The translations under genes and the position numbers were made by a program. From Chromobotia macracanthus (lineage: Eukaryota; Chordata; Actinopteri; Cypriniformes; Botiidae), in the NCBI GenBank assembly GCA_036877525.1, contig JAZGTH010000005.1, forward strand, positions 10,332,001 to 10,396,000: a stretch of DNA of 64,000 nucleotides. The letters run 5' to 3'. Below the pieces are notes generated by a model that searched no databases, had not been told where the DNA came from, and worked only from the letters and a program-made list of their open reading frames with translations. Shown here piece after piece: positions 23,591 to 36,470 of the stretch. The number at the start of each line of letters is the position of its first letter. The first letter of the stretch is position 1.

Positions 23591-24706
23591 GAGTCCATTG
23601 TCAGCGCGTGGCTTCAGTTTAGCGACGGCTCCATGACCCCTCTTGACCTTTACAACCCCGCTCATTTTGTCCTCACGGCGACCTCGCTGGATGACCAGGT
23701 GGTGTCGGTGAGAAAAGATGGCAGCTGGAGGCCGGTGGTGATGGCTAAGGGTGAAGGGCAAGGCATGTTGGTCCGGGTGGAGATGTACGGACCTGAATCA
23801 TGCCTCAAAACCAAACGGCGCACAGTGCTGGCTGCAGGCAATGCGAACGTCCTTGTAAAGTTTGGCCGCGGTGAAGAAACGGGAAACAGCGCGAGTGACC
23901 GGAGATACAGGCCCAATGCCCCGTATTATGGAGGCTCCATCTCCGATATGGATGCTGGGATAATAAGCAAAGGAGCTACTACCATCAAGACGGCTATTCC
24001 AGGGAAAGCCAGTGGTGATAGGCTGTCAGCTGGTGATATTCCAGTCGATTTCTCTGAGTTCCCAGCCCAAGCAGACCTTCCCCCTGGACGCAACATGGAG
24101 GAGGACCTTATGCACACTCGTCGTGGCCTCACTGACCTTGAGATAGGCATGTATGCCCTTCTAGGGGTCTTCTGCCTGGCCATACTTGTATTTCTAATCA
24201 ACTGTGTCTCCTATGCCCTTAAGTACCGCAACAAGCAGCTCCCATTGGAGGGCCAGGAGACCATGGCTCATGCCCATGACTGGGTTTGGTTAGGCCATGA
24301 CGCTGAGCTGCTGGAAAGCCAAGCAGGGTTGTGTCTAGAACAAGAGGAACTAGGTGGCACCATGGACTCTGGATTGGGGCTAGAAGAGGGTAGCCAGCTT
24401 CTTAACGGTCTTTCAGCTCAGAAGAATGTGCAGGGACAGGTCCACCGGTCCGTATCTGACTCTGGGTGTGCTGGGAGAGATCACAAGAGCGAGTCATTAA
24501 ACTCACCCACCACCAAAAGGAAACGGGTAAAGTTTACCACTTTCACCCACAGCAAGCCCAGCAATGGCTGCCCATCCATAAGCCCACTTCTGATTGGTCA
24601 GAACGACATCAAATGGGTTTGCCCAGATATTGAGCTTGGGGACTCCACAGAGCTCCGAAATTACATGGAAAGGTTAAATGAAAATGCTACTAAGAACATT
24701 GCATAG
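23591..24706 (+). CDS. tmem132c: TMEM132C-like, terminal exon 9 (stalk, membrane segment, cytoplasmic tail)
   Basis: 371 codons plus a TAG stop. Residues 1-100 finish the extracellular part (ESIVSAWLQFSDGSMTPLDL, then SLDDQVVSVRKD and the ESCLKTKRRTVLAAGNANV block). About 85 residues of stalk include FPAQADLPPG. Residues 185-206 (24143-24208) form the single membrane helix, starting IGMYALLGVFCLAIL. The tail of about 165 residues has HDWVWLGHDAELLES, an HRS...DSG stretch, KRKRVKFTTFT (24515 onward) and the terminal block DIKWVCPDIELGD...NYMERLNEN. RVKF fits the RVxF PP1-docking consensus, and FTTFTH fits the WAVE-complex (WIRS) consensus. Both are consensus matches, not demonstrated binding here. 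Confidence 0.95.
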   Translation, partial: ESIVSAWLQFSDGSMTPLDLYNPAHFVLTATSLDDQVVSVRKDGSWRPVVMAKGEGQGMLVRVEMYGPESCLKTKRRTVLAAGNANVLVKFGRGEETGNSASDRRYRPNAPYYGGSISDMDAGIISKGATTIKTAIPGKASGDRLSAGDIPVDFSEFPAQADLPPGRNMEEDLMHTRRGLTDLEIGMYALLGVFCLAILVFLINCVSYALKYRNKQLPLEGQETMAHAHDWVWLGHDAELLESQAGLCLEQEELGGTMDSGLGLEEGSQLLNGLSAQKNVQGQVHRSVSDSGCAGRDHKSESLNSPTTKRKRVKFTTFTHSKPSNGCPSISPLLIGQNDIKWVCPDIELGDSTELRNYMERLNENATKNIA

Positions 24707-25883
24707 TGGGGGGATGTAGTTATTTATTTATTGATTATGTATTTTTTCGGACAAGCGTAGCTCACCCATATGCCTTCCGGGTAAGGTGATGGTGGGTGTT
24801 GGCCTGACTCTACTGCTCTCAGACAGACCCACATCTCACCATGAAAAGACAAGCCATTCATCTGGTCTTGTTTCCATGGCAACTGTCATGAGGGTTCATC
24901 ATCAGGATGGAAGGAAAACAGAGATGGCTATGAAACTACTGAGGATGTAAAACCATGAGAACATTGGAATATGAGAAGTGTTTCAACTGAGACGTCTATA
25001 TTTTCATTTTGCGAAGAGGATATTCCATTTCTACATTACAAAAAATACTTGCTATTTCTTTTATTTTAGCTCACAAAAGCCTGGGTCAATACGGTTTGCT
25101 TGGTGGTGGCGTTACTTTTTTGCGAGTGGATAACTCCAAACAACAGAGAGTTGACATTTAAACATATCAGTGGAGGGTTGGAAACGAAAGCATTTCCATG
25201 AGTTGAACATTCAGTGGCTCTGATGATGTAAGAACACATTTTGTAATGTTTTACACATTTTTATACATCTCCCCTCTTGTCCATGTTAGTGTGTCCACTG
25301 TATTTTTCCAAAGACTGACTCCCATATGTAAATGCATGTGAATTCAAGATTCGAGGACAAAATAATGTCTATTTTGGAACTTTTCCACTCACTGAGAGAA
25401 TGAACGTGTATATAGAGCAGAAGACTTTTGGGAAACAGGCAAACAAATGACCCTCCACGAGCTGTTGAGCAAATTGTATTGTTGTAGGTAGTGTTATCAA
25501 TATTGTATAATATGTTGTTTACAGTATTAGAATGATAGATGGTATGCACTCCAATTGCTTTTGTGTGTGTGTGCTATAGCTGTGCATTGCCTCTTAGACT
25601 CATTTTTTAGTTTTCTTTTTGTTTGTCTTTCTGTTTTGCTTGTCATCCAGTTTAAGGTATTTTCTTAAACTCAGAGTACATGTAGCAAACATGCGGCTGA
25701 CTACAGCTTTTGGAACAGGTAAACTCTGATCTACTCAAATGAACATTCCCATGATAAACCTAAAGCTTAGGGTAAAGTTAACTGGATTGGATTTGTTTGG
25801 CATTTAATCCTCAGGTAATGTGATTTAATAAGCAGACAGCCGTACATACCATGGTAAGAGAACCACAGAACATTTTAAATGTG

Positions 25884-25889
25884 AATAAA
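25884..25889 (+). terminator. Candidate polyadenylation signal AATAAA (proximal, gene 1)
   Basis: AATAAA in GTGAATAAATTGG, about 1.2 kb after the stop codon of gene 1. Confidence 0.4.
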
Positions 25890-26423
25890 TTGGTTAGTCC
25901 AACACATCAGTCTGTATCACTGTGTCACTGTTTCTAACTGTTGAGCTGTAGTCAGTTTAGTCTTAACAGTTACGGTGAGTGATTTTTTCCATAGCTCATT
26001 CTAAGATAACGTGGGGCAGCTGATTTCTTATACAAGTGTTTTTGGTGGAAAATTCACATCGGTTTCATCCAGTATCTCCTTTAAAACTGTATTAATTAAA
26101 CAATTATGGCATTCTTTGCTGTTCCCTGTTCGTTGTGTTTGTTTTTAATGGAAAAACCACTGAAGAACAATTGTACATACATATGTACAATATGTATGTA
26201 CACATTTATGTACAATTTGTATGTGATGTGTTACTGTTTGTTATGTAGCATTTTATAGTTACCAGATATTTTAGTTCCAGATATTCGGATATTTTTATCT
26301 TCATGTCCACATTTATGAGCTTAAAGCACTGCTTATTAATTGCATATTGTTTAATGCACTAGCTTAACGAAAATGATATTTTGATTTATGAATTACATGA
26401 CTGGACTTTGTATTTGCATATTA

Positions 26424-26429
26424 AATAAA
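26424..26429 (+). terminator. Candidate polyadenylation signal AATAAA (distal, gene 1)
   Basis: AATAAA in TTAAATAAAGTACC, about 1.7 kb after the stop codon of gene 1. Confidence 0.45.
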
Positions 26430-27104
26430 GTACCACATCCTGCCTTTCCACTTTTCACCAGTTGATGGCGCTCATTTCTAACCCCAGTCACCTCAAAGGG
26501 GACATACAGATTTTGACAGTCATGTCACTTGACAGGTTCACGACCCGAGACTCTGAATAAAGGTTACGTGTTCCTGCGGTACAGCGCTCAAACACATATG
26601 TTGCGACTCAACCGTGACTTTAACTGTATGTGAGAAATGTTTTCAAAGCAGACTATAATTTTAACTCATTTAACTGCAGTAAACCACAGGCTTTAATGAG
26701 AAGTATGTTGCTGCTGCTTCTGAGTACCGTGTAATTCAAAGGTTATTGCAGACACAATAGCTCTGGGTGTGAGATATAGTCCATTTGGTCGTGCACATTA
26801 AAGGCTCATTAGTGTTAAGCTATACGGACAGGATCACAGTGTTGGATGGTACTGCCCCCACCTCTCTGAGATGGGCCGCACTAATTAATGATCACTGTGG
26901 TGAGTCTTTAGTCTATGTTAATGCGACATGCAACCCTTCAAGCTAAATGATTGTACCCATTTAACCACACAGCTGATGAAGACGCACGAATTACCAGCTT
27001 CCTCACTTCGGATGAGGAATCATAGTCACGCCTCATCCATCCGAGTGGAAGTTTGGCCTGTGTGGCATGTGTATTTTAAAACCGTTTGAGAGAATATCTC
27101 AGCT

Positions 27105-27430
27105 CCCAGCTAACAATTTTAGGTTTCAAGATCTCAACATTTCCATAACGTTTTCATTAGGTAACAAAAACATTAAAAATGTTCTAAGAACGTTCCTAAC
27201 AACCAGTGTTTTAGACGTTGAGTTAACATTATTGATTAGTTCTAAAAGTTTCAAACATTTATTCATTCTGTAACATTTCAAAAATGTTCCACTAACAACT
27301 TAAGAAAAACATTTTTATATGATGTATAATGTTACGTTCTTCTAACATTACTACAAGAACGTTTGATAACTTTGAAAGAACTTGCAGCGAATGTTAGCCG
27401 ACATTCTAAGAACGTTCCCTGTTAGCCAGG
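27105..27430. repeat. Palindromic element, copy 4
   Basis: Left end CCCAGCTAACAATTTTAGG; right end AACGTTCCCTGTTAGCCAGG. The body has the same CATTCTGTAACATTTC and TTGATAACTTTGAAAGAAC words as the other copies. Confidence 0.78.
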
Positions 27431-30400
27431 TTATTGTTATTCTCCAATATGCCCTGTTAATTTATCTTTTATTATGATAACTAGAATGACGAACAGACGA
27501 GAAAAGAGCCTTGATTTCTAATACATTTTCCCTGTCACAAATAAACAAAGGCAGAGCATTTGGCACACAAGTTTATCCGAGGAGCCTATCGAAACAATGT
27601 GAGTTCATTACGGTAAATCATACGTGCGTTTCTGGATGCGCCGTTAATATCGCTCCCAGCGGGATAAGGCTTTTTGAGATCCAAATTGAGACGCTGCACA
27701 CTTAACCCTCTGAGGGATTCTTCTGGAATTGGGTCTGTTTTCTTCTTTTATCTCAGCTGATATTTTGGTATTTGGGTCTCTGTTTTGTACGTCTCGGAGG
27801 AATTACACAAGAACATTCTAAATTAAATCATGACATTAAGCCCTGTCTGTCAGGGATGTATATCAATACGGCTAATGTCGTAGGTTATTATCTCTGTGAA
27901 ACATTTGTTTCTTTCATTCTCATGTTATCAGGATCTTACGAAACAAACAGTGAGGAAATAAGACTGCTCCACCCCCCATTAGTTAATTTTTATGAAGAAC
28001 ATCTTTCTGTAAACTTGTCTGTATGTGAAGAATTGCTATTGTCTTAAATGTCAACAGAGTTGTCCAAGTAACTCCCTAAAAAGATGAAGACAATCCAGAC
28101 ATGTAAACAACAAAAAAACAAGCTTTCTAAGAATACAGTCATGTAAAATACATGATAAACTTCATCTTTTTAGTAATTGGTTTGCTTGGGTTTATAAATG
28201 GGTCTGCCTTATCAATGCCCAAACAGTTTTGCATTATTTTATTATTGCATTATTTACAGACAGATGATTTATGAAATATCAGACATCTTGGAAATATACA
28301 ACTTGTCATGTTGGTTGATTTCACATAGTAAATAATCCATAGCATTATTTAGTTTTTACAAGAATGGGTACGTCTAGGAGATCTATATATTTTGGATGCT
28401 TTTGCCATGTCTAACATGTACAACAACAAACTGGCTCTCACTTGCTTTCATCTGCTGTTCAAAGTGTAGCTTCTCACTTCAACTACCAGAACGAGCGTGA
28501 CAGAGCGTACTAAAGAAACTGATGGAAGCACAGCATATGTGAGACAAGAGAAGCAACACACGACTGAAACTCCATTTCAGAATTAAAGCTGAACCGATAC
28601 TGCAGTCTTTCTATCACCAACAGAATCCAAGACGTTCTGAAATGGATTTTATTGTTGCTTTTCCTTCAGTTTTGAAGTTTAAGGGTTCTGTGTTTTGAGT
28701 TTAACAATGAACTTCCTTTATATAGAAGTTTCTTGTTAAGTTAAAACACCAGGGCAGTGGATGATGTCATAATGATATTGCTGGATGATGCTGCTGATAT
28801 TTGATGGTGCGGCTGCTAATTTTTGAAGGCCCAAAAAGTATATAAAATGGTACAGCTGTTGTTTTATCGTTTAGCATTTAAAACCAACTGAGCTACTTAT
28901 TGTAAAATGTTTTGCTAGAAAAGTGTGTTACCTTTGGGTTAATGTTTTGTTATTTAACAAACAACATTGATGCATTTTTAAACGTGTTTAATTGTCCAAT
29001 TTTGGGGCCATTGGACATTTTAACCCAACAGAGAAATGATTAACTATGGAATACAGGGTTAATGCTGTTTGGTTAAAGAAAACCCAATAAATGTGAAGAA
29101 AGGAATGAGTAAAGAGTGAAAACAAAATAAATGGAAAAGCCACTTTCCTAATGAACAGCATACAAGTTTGGAAAGACTTCATGACTTTATTTTTTTTGTT
29201 TTTGGTTAAACTATTCTTTTAAACAAGATTTTGCTTATGTATTTCTACTGTCAGTGTCTAGAGATTGTATATATTTAAATTTGAGTGTCGGTGGATTGTT
29301 TGAACATTGTGCGTCTGCAATTGAATTATCAGACCAAGAAATGAGTCTCCAGTATACAGTGTCTGAGGAGCAATTATTTTAAGGTGACATAAATTGTTAG
29401 CGCACCTATACTCTGAGGCCTACGGCAAAAAACAGTGGCTCGGTATTTAATGGACCATACTAACAAATCAGATTATCTGTGTCACTGTAACTCTACTCTG
29501 TAACCGTACCTTAGGGCAGACCGATAAATCACATCACCATCTTCTGGCGACAAAGAGGGGCTCACTTTGTGAGGCTGTAAAAACTGTATTAACTGAAAAA
29601 CATGCTTTTATTTCACTCTGCCTGTCGCTCTCCTGCCAGCGCTGGCGTCTAAACAAAACTGGCTTTCGGGAAATAGGGTTTGTAGGTGAAGTCTGAAAGG
29701 TTGCCACCAGAAACACAAGGGAAAAGGTTGGCCAATGCATTCTTCTGCCAAAGCCAACTTGTCCTTCTGTAAGCAACTCGCTCAGAAAAGGTGCGTCCAA
29801 AAACAATAAATAAAACAACATATCTGTGCTTTATACGTCAGTGCTTGTCAGTTTGGGAATAGACACCAAAGTAAATAGCGAGGGTTACTGCCCTGTTGTT
29901 TTTCCCCTCTGTTTTGTACAAGTGTAGATGACAAGTGCACAGCTATAGCCAGACACGACGCTTAGATGTGCTTTCATCAAAGTGTGTATAAATATATACA
30001 TCTAAATATATGTGAATTTACTCTGCTAGTCTGTGCCTTTGAGAATTACATGTCCGTTGTTTTCACGGTTTGTGTGCATGATTCATTATTCAAAGTCAAG
30101 AGGTGAAGGGATATTTCATATGCACTCAATCAAAAGTGTGCATAATTCTGCTGGCCATGTCTCTGCTTAAAATGTGCTGTGTAACGCTGTTTTATGAATA
30201 CAGATAATGAGGCAGACCATGACTCAGATATACACTGACAGTTCTGAGTTAATCAGTTTTCAAGCTACCCCAGTCAAAGGATTTTTATTCCTCTACAACC
30301 CTTCAGTCTTACTCTAAATCAGACAGAAATGCTTTTTTCCCCTTCTTTCCGTTTTTGTTGTAAAACCAAGCATGTCTGAAACTTCAGTTCTGAGCTATAA

Positions 30401-31854
30401 AGAGAATCATAATTCTTCAGTAATGCTCTGAAAACAACAAACCTTCACTGTCTACTGAGGGCAAAGCTTATGGTCAAAACTTAGCATGCAAACCAGCCCA
30501 AAAAAATCACATTCATATTGTATTGGTACATTCATATTGTATTGGTAAATAAATACATTTATTTGACAGACCGGCCTACTGAAATAGAGATGTCCACCAC
30601 CTTCACTTTTATTAACTTCTCAGCTGATTAGTAGAGCACTCAATGACCTGACCCAGGGGTCTCATTCAGCTCCCCATTGGTCTAGAATTTGTCCACTAAC
30701 CTGGTCAGTGACCCGACTATTGCACTAGAGATCTGACTGACACACACTTACACACCCTTGTGTCAATGAATTATGCATTGATATAACTGCCACCAAGACA
30801 ACAGAAGTTCTGATGCTGTAGAAATTCTCAAAGCAGGTTAAGTAGAAATGAAAGGGATGAAAAAATATCCTTTCAATAACCAGTGCTAATCTTAGTATTA
30901 AAGATTTCTCCCAACCCCTAACCCTAAGTATTAAACTTTAGTCTGTAAATCTTACACAACAAGGCCTAGTGAAAATGAAGTAATAAAGCAAATACAGATG
31001 TAAACATTGGAAACCATTAGTAAGCCAGTATTCTTATATATTCATTGTCTTATTTTTTGTTTGATCGACTTGACAAACTACTGGTACTTTTGACATGACT
31101 AGTCTCAACACTAACACCAGCAATGTTAACACCTACAACAAACTCTCTGTCATTCATCATACACATTTCTCCACCTTACTCTGTTACAAACACACACTTA
31201 AGCGTACACAGCATAAGACGATGTGACACCCATAAAGGAGACTAGAGTTAAAAGAGCCCCCAAAGACAGCTGTGTGCACCTTACTCCTCTTCCTCCCTGC
31301 CTCCTCCTCCTCTCTCCTCACCATTAACTCTGAGCTACAGTCACACGGATAGAAGTTTTTCAATCATCACACACACCCTCAGCACATACGCACGCCTCCT
31401 GCCCCTAATCCACTTCAGTGGGAAGCCAGGATCCACACAACCGTGAGGAAGTCCCGGCTTAACCCCCGACAAAGTTTTATCTTTTTAAATCTCACAGAGG
31501 ATTTGTGCATCAATCCCTATATCCTGGCATTTTCTGCACTCTCCTTATATATATTTATATATAATATACGTACACACACTGTGTTGTGCAGGAGAAAATC
31601 AGTCAGGGTAACATAAGGGCAAAATAATAAATCTCTGTGTGTGTGTGTGTGGGGGGGGGGTTATATTCTGGGTATATACTGGAGAGAAATTTGTACCCAA
31701 ATGTCAGCAAAACCGGACAAATCTGAGTAAACTTCCTTTTGAGGATGCCCTTATGTGTAAAAATGTGATAAAAATATAGTAAATATTAAGTTCGGTTATA
31801 ATGTTTGTAACTAGCTGTAACTAGCCCAATTATCTGTTTGGATGAATAAGTTAA

Positions 31855-31855
31855 G

Positions 31856-31903
<48 letters not shown>
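31855..31903. repeat. (GT)n(GA)n compound microsatellite
   Basis: About ten GT units followed directly by about fourteen GA units. Confidence 0.92.
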
Positions 31904-31906
<3 letters not shown>

Positions 31907-33444
31907 ATGAGAGACTTATCTTTCATCTGCTAGTGAATTGTTGATGTCGTGTGTGATCAGCCTTGTAGGCTAGAGAAGGAGAACAGGGCATCAGAGGAGA
32001 GCAGGGCACAGATGTTTGAGGCTGTGAGCATGCGCAGATGTTTGAATGGTTTAATCACACAGGAGCAGGACATCATCATCATCATCATCAGCGCCCGTAC
32101 AGGACCATCCAGTCTGTGCATGGGGTGGGGTCACAAGCAGTGCACAGACAGAGGTAAACAGCATGCAATTACCAATCGACTCAGACAAGGTAAAAAATGG
32201 CAGATGGTCCCTTAACTGAGACCAAGTGCTGGTGCGTGAGTAGATTTTTAACTAAAGCTGGATGAATAAAATGAGTTATTATTCTGATTTTGCCCAGCAA
32301 TGGGACTATTTTGAATCATTTTAGATTACATCCTTGGTCTTTGAATGTCTCTGTAGAGTAGGACACAATTTGATACGCAATTTACCGATTTCAGGCCAGA
32401 TAAGTGAAGTGGCCATAAAGAATGAAGAAGAAGAAATGATGAGCACACAAAGTGTTTTTTTAATGATTATCATCACGTACTTCAAGAGGCACGCGGCTAA
32501 ATTGCACTCTGAGAATTCGAGCTGACGATTCGTCTTGTCACCTCGAATTAACAAATAAACCATTCGACCCCTCTCTTTGTAAAAATGAGAAAAGAGCAGA
32601 CTGTGATCAATATAATGGAGAAAGAGTCTCTCATTTGTTTCTCAGGCAGTTTCAGGACATTGGACAGCTCCCTCATTCACGGCCCAGTCACGTCTCGATC
32701 CGTGTCCCAAGCAAAATGCAGCACTAAAACTTGCCAAATGAGGGTGGGGAGGTGGATATTTTTGTGTGGATGTTTGTGTGTGCAAAGGGAGAGACAGCTG
32801 ATGGGTTGCGAGCTCCAGACTATATCAGACGGAGGGGCGAGGCAGGGGGGTGACCCGGCCCAGTCCACATCCTGCCGTGGTGTTCGAAACAAAGAGCACC
32901 TCTGGTCTTTTAAAACAGTGTGATGTCTGCACTGCATGTTGGCGCCGTTTCCATACAAAGAATATTAATGTATTTGGGGCTAGTATCCCACTGGGTTTTG
33001 CTGCATCGTGAGGGTACAGAAGGTCAACTTGGCTGAAGACTAAACACACTTCTCCACTCTTAGTGGCACCACAATACTGGCTTGCATTTAGAAACATTCA
33101 TTTGCCAAGAGAGCTCAGGGCATGAAGTTCAATCATTCCCAGAATCTGTTATTGAGATGCAAATACTGATATTACAAGAAAAATATTCTAAAACTATGCC
33201 TGAATAAAGTTGCTCTTGGTGGTTACATTTGTTCTAGGATTATTTTAAGACTTTCTCTTTAGCCTTTTGTACTCGAACACTATTACAGCAGAAGAAAACA
33301 AATTTAGTAAATGTCACACATTTTCAGTGACATTTTCCATAATATCCTGGCAGAAATAAACAAAGACATTAGACGGGCCATATAATGGGGAAACAGGTAT
33401 TCAAGCTGGGCTTGAGATCTCAACACTGACTTCGGGTAATGCTT

Positions 33445-34519
33445 ACACTCTCAAAATGGCTGGGTTAAAAACAACACAACTGGCAACCCAAATGTATTGT
33501 TGTGTCCAAATGTTGGACAGAACAAATGCTGGGTTAAAGTAGCCCAGCAAGTTGGGTTACACTTTTTAACCCAGTATTGAATTTGTTGTTGAATTTTAAC
33601 AATGAATTGGTTATTCTTGCTGGGTTAATCACACAATTTATCTGGTGCTCTATTGTAAATCAGGACAGTTATGAATGAACACACAATGAGTACAAGTTTA
33701 GGCTGTAAAAAAAATCACTAATGCTTGCCAGCTGACATTCCCAAATGTAGTAAAACTGACAAAAATGAAATGAACTGGAAAACGAACCGGTAATGTCATA
33801 ATGACTCTTATTGTGTTATTGTTATAAAATTATGTAAAAGAACTGCTGCCAATCACATAAGTTTGCTAATGCTATCTTATTTCTATGTAGGCTGCCACAG
33901 AGGCTCACAGAGCACCATAACCACAACTCACTGATCTGCCTGCGTTTACACAATAAGATGAGAAAGGGAAAGGCAGAACAATTCTTTAATGATGTAAAAC
34001 AATTCAGCATTATGCATTGTCAGTTTACTTCAAATTTCTCACTGCATGACGTTAAATACATGAGTTTGCACCCCTGCTGCAAAACAGCTGTAAGCAGCTG
34101 CTTTGACCTTTAAAAATTACGATTTCAGAGCATCTTCAGGGCAACAAAGTACACAAGCCTCTTTAAACAACTGGGTAAGTGACCCAACAACTGGAAAATT
34201 GAAACTACCCAGAAGTGCTTAAAATGTGAAACCTAACAGAACAACAGACTCGACCCAAAACACTATTTAAGAAATTCAGCCCTAGACTGTAAATCAGTAT
34301 ATTGTGTCCATACGTTTGGGTGCTGGTGAGGATACTGGCTGATTCAGGGCAGCAGTTTTAGGACTGCTATCCTGAAATTGTCGTAAAACTGCTGTCCTTA
34401 GATTGTTGTCTTAAATCTGCTCTTCTAAAACTGCTGTCCTGAAACGGACTATTTAAAATGTGATAATGTAACCCAACAAAACAACCCAAACAGATTCAAC
34501 CCAGCATGTTTTAGAGTGT
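33445..34519. mobile_element. Non-autonomous inverted-repeat element, about 1.07 kb
   Basis: The left end is ACACTCTCAAAATGGCTGGG. The right end, in reverse complement, is ACACTCTAAAACATGCTGGG, so the termini match over about 20 bases with small differences. GGGTTAA/AACCCA words recur inside near both ends. No transposase frame is visible. An imperfect tandem array of CTGCTGTCCT-type units is at about 34340-34440. Target duplication is unclear. Confidence 0.6.
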
Positions 34520-36416
34520 TCTGGGCCAGTTGAAGTGGGCACTCCCTTGGCTTTGGATTAGAGGGAGCAGGCAGGATCATTCTGCCCTGCACAACTCATT
34601 AGGTCAAAGCTAATCCGGCATTTTGCAGTAGGGGACCCTTGGAGCTCAAATGACCTCTTAGAAAGCTGAATGCTGCTGTTCCAGGCACCGCATGCATAGA
34701 ACAGGGAAAAAATTCCTGACATGAGCTTGGCCATACTCAGAATTTCAATTAGTTGGGAACCGATATGGTTTTTTAAATAGCTGATGTAGATGCCAATATC
34801 TAGACAGCAAGTGGCCAAGTATGTGCACTGGGGCCCATAACAATTTAAGTGAAAAATGAATTAAACACATTTTAAACATTTCAGAGTTTCTTAGTATATC
34901 GCATTCTCATCTTTTATTTGACATTGGGCCAAACCCAATTATCTACAGCATTGTGCAAAAGAGTATCTTGTGTGCCTCAACGGAAACAAGAAAATCTGAT
35001 CTGTACAAAAGATACAAAAATAAATGAAAATGATCAATTTATTCAGATTTATTAGTTTCTTAGACAATAAGCACACGGAAATATACGGAGAGACGTTTTT
35101 GTCTTAGAAACAGTTTACTGAGCCAGTTCAATTTGCCAGTCTAACTCCCTCTTATGCAAAAACACTCCTCAGACACAACTCAATTCTCTTGTGCACTTGC
35201 CGAGGTTCTCAAAAGTATTTACCTCTGAAATGCAGCTAATTTGTAAGCATACCTTTGAGGTTTGACAACCTGCTTGTACATATGTGTGTGTGCTTGTTTG
35301 TTTTCTTGCTTTTGTGCTTCCTGTCAGCCAGTCTCATGTCTGACAGTGGAGAAAATAACCTAATTACAATGCATTCAGATCATTTAAGCTGCCGATCCCC
35401 AGCGGGATGCCTGTGTGCATGAGATGGTGGAAGTTCTCACTACAAAGGTTGGTGGTAATGAAGCCAGGGCAGATGCCTGCAGAGGGAGGAGGCTCTGGGT
35501 CCTTATGCTAATCATCAGCAAGCCCTACCTGCAGGGAAGACCTTCAGGCCCTTGGAGAATATGGCAGGTTGCATAAATGGTTGGAGTAAGAGACATTAAA
35601 TATGGACGGTCTCATAGCAGGGCAACAGGAGAGACATATAGAGTAGTTGCTCTGTGCATTTGCTTCATGCTATGCTAGTTTACGCCACATAAACTTTGAC
35701 TGTGGTGTGCACACTGTATCATTTAATAGAGCAAGACCCATATTACTGATGAATGAACTGAGGTTATTGCCTCTTATGAAATTTACAGGCAGAGTGTAAT
35801 AAGTACCCGTGGTATTTACATCAATGGTGATTGCTTTAAGACTACACTGTAAGCATGACTTTTTAATATTTAATTTTAAAAATGCAGCAATGACATATTT
35901 ATGTACAATTTTAACATCCATTAAGGTGCTATTTCATTATTTTAGCAAATTAACAAATATAATCCATGGTTTTCTACATTCTTTTATATGTCTATATGCC
36001 TCCTCACTAACAAGCATCAGGTGCTACTGATATACATTTACTCAAGCAGACGATTTTATACAGTCACAAATAAATGCTGAATGAATTACATTTATGAATT
36101 TACTAAAAGACTATCAGAATACCTTTGTGATTTTAATCACTATAAAAGCTGGAGCATGAAATCAGTTCAACAATAGCATCAGGGATAGTTTAACTGACCT
36201 TTATAGACTGCACCAATGTCATCAAAAGCAGCGATACGATTGGTTGGCAGTGTGCATTTGAGCCCTCTGGATATTTACCACCACTATTAACACCAATAGT
36301 CTATTTACAGCTGACATTTGTGTGCCTGATTATACATATATCCATATTTAGACAGACAGACAGACAGATAAATCTTTAAGTATTTTCACATTTTCACTAA
36401 TAACACAGCAAATGCA

Positions 36417-36470
36417 GATAATTTAAATGATAATTTAATAATTTAAATTATCATTTATAATTTAAATACT
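36417..36470. repeat. AT-rich inverted repeat
   Basis: ATAATTTAAATGATAATTTA is followed by TAATTTAAATTATCATTTAT, nearly its reverse complement. It can form a cruciform or hairpin. Confidence 0.6.

Larger units (their letters stand above)
3765..26450 (+). other. tmem132c: Gene 1 locus, tmem132c-like, 5' partial (exons 4-9 plus 3'UTR)
   Basis: Six coding exons on the + strand join in phase into one reading frame of 705 codons including the stop. Block by block it follows the second half of vertebrate TMEM132 proteins: the LNTAVLTGKTV block, the CDYVYVNGKE block, LLGSDWQVDVTELV, SPLSDSVLAE, WLQFSDGSMTPLDLY, one membrane segment, and a tail with KRKRVKFTTFT. TMEM132 proteins are type I membrane proteins with cohesin-like and Ig-like extracellular domains, mostly neural and thought to act in adhesion. 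The TMEM132C assignment rests on the tail (PLEGQ, HDWVWLG, AELLES, VHRS) compared with remembered human paralogues. The last residues (NYMERLNEN) look more like TMEM132D, so the paralogue letter is less sure than the family. Exons 1-3, with the start codon and signal peptide, lie upstream of the window. Confidence 0.85.
24707..26450 (+). other. 3'UTR of gene 1
   Basis: Non-coding sequence after the stop. It holds two AATAAA signals, at 25884 and 26424. The second, in TTAAATAAAG, gives a 3'UTR of about 1.7 kb. A CATACATATGTACAATATG inverted stretch lies near 26175. The exact end is inferred. Confidence 0.6.
26451..33444. other. Intergenic region, first part
   Basis: Holds palindromic element copy 4 (27105-27430), a TGGGTTAA-rich old repeat near 28930-29100, a short duplicated 17-mer (ATTCATATTGTATTGGT) near 30515-30545, and GT/GA microsatellites. 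No gene is supported: the open frames are short, uncorrelated and without domains. The rest shows nothing I can name. Confidence 0.6.
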
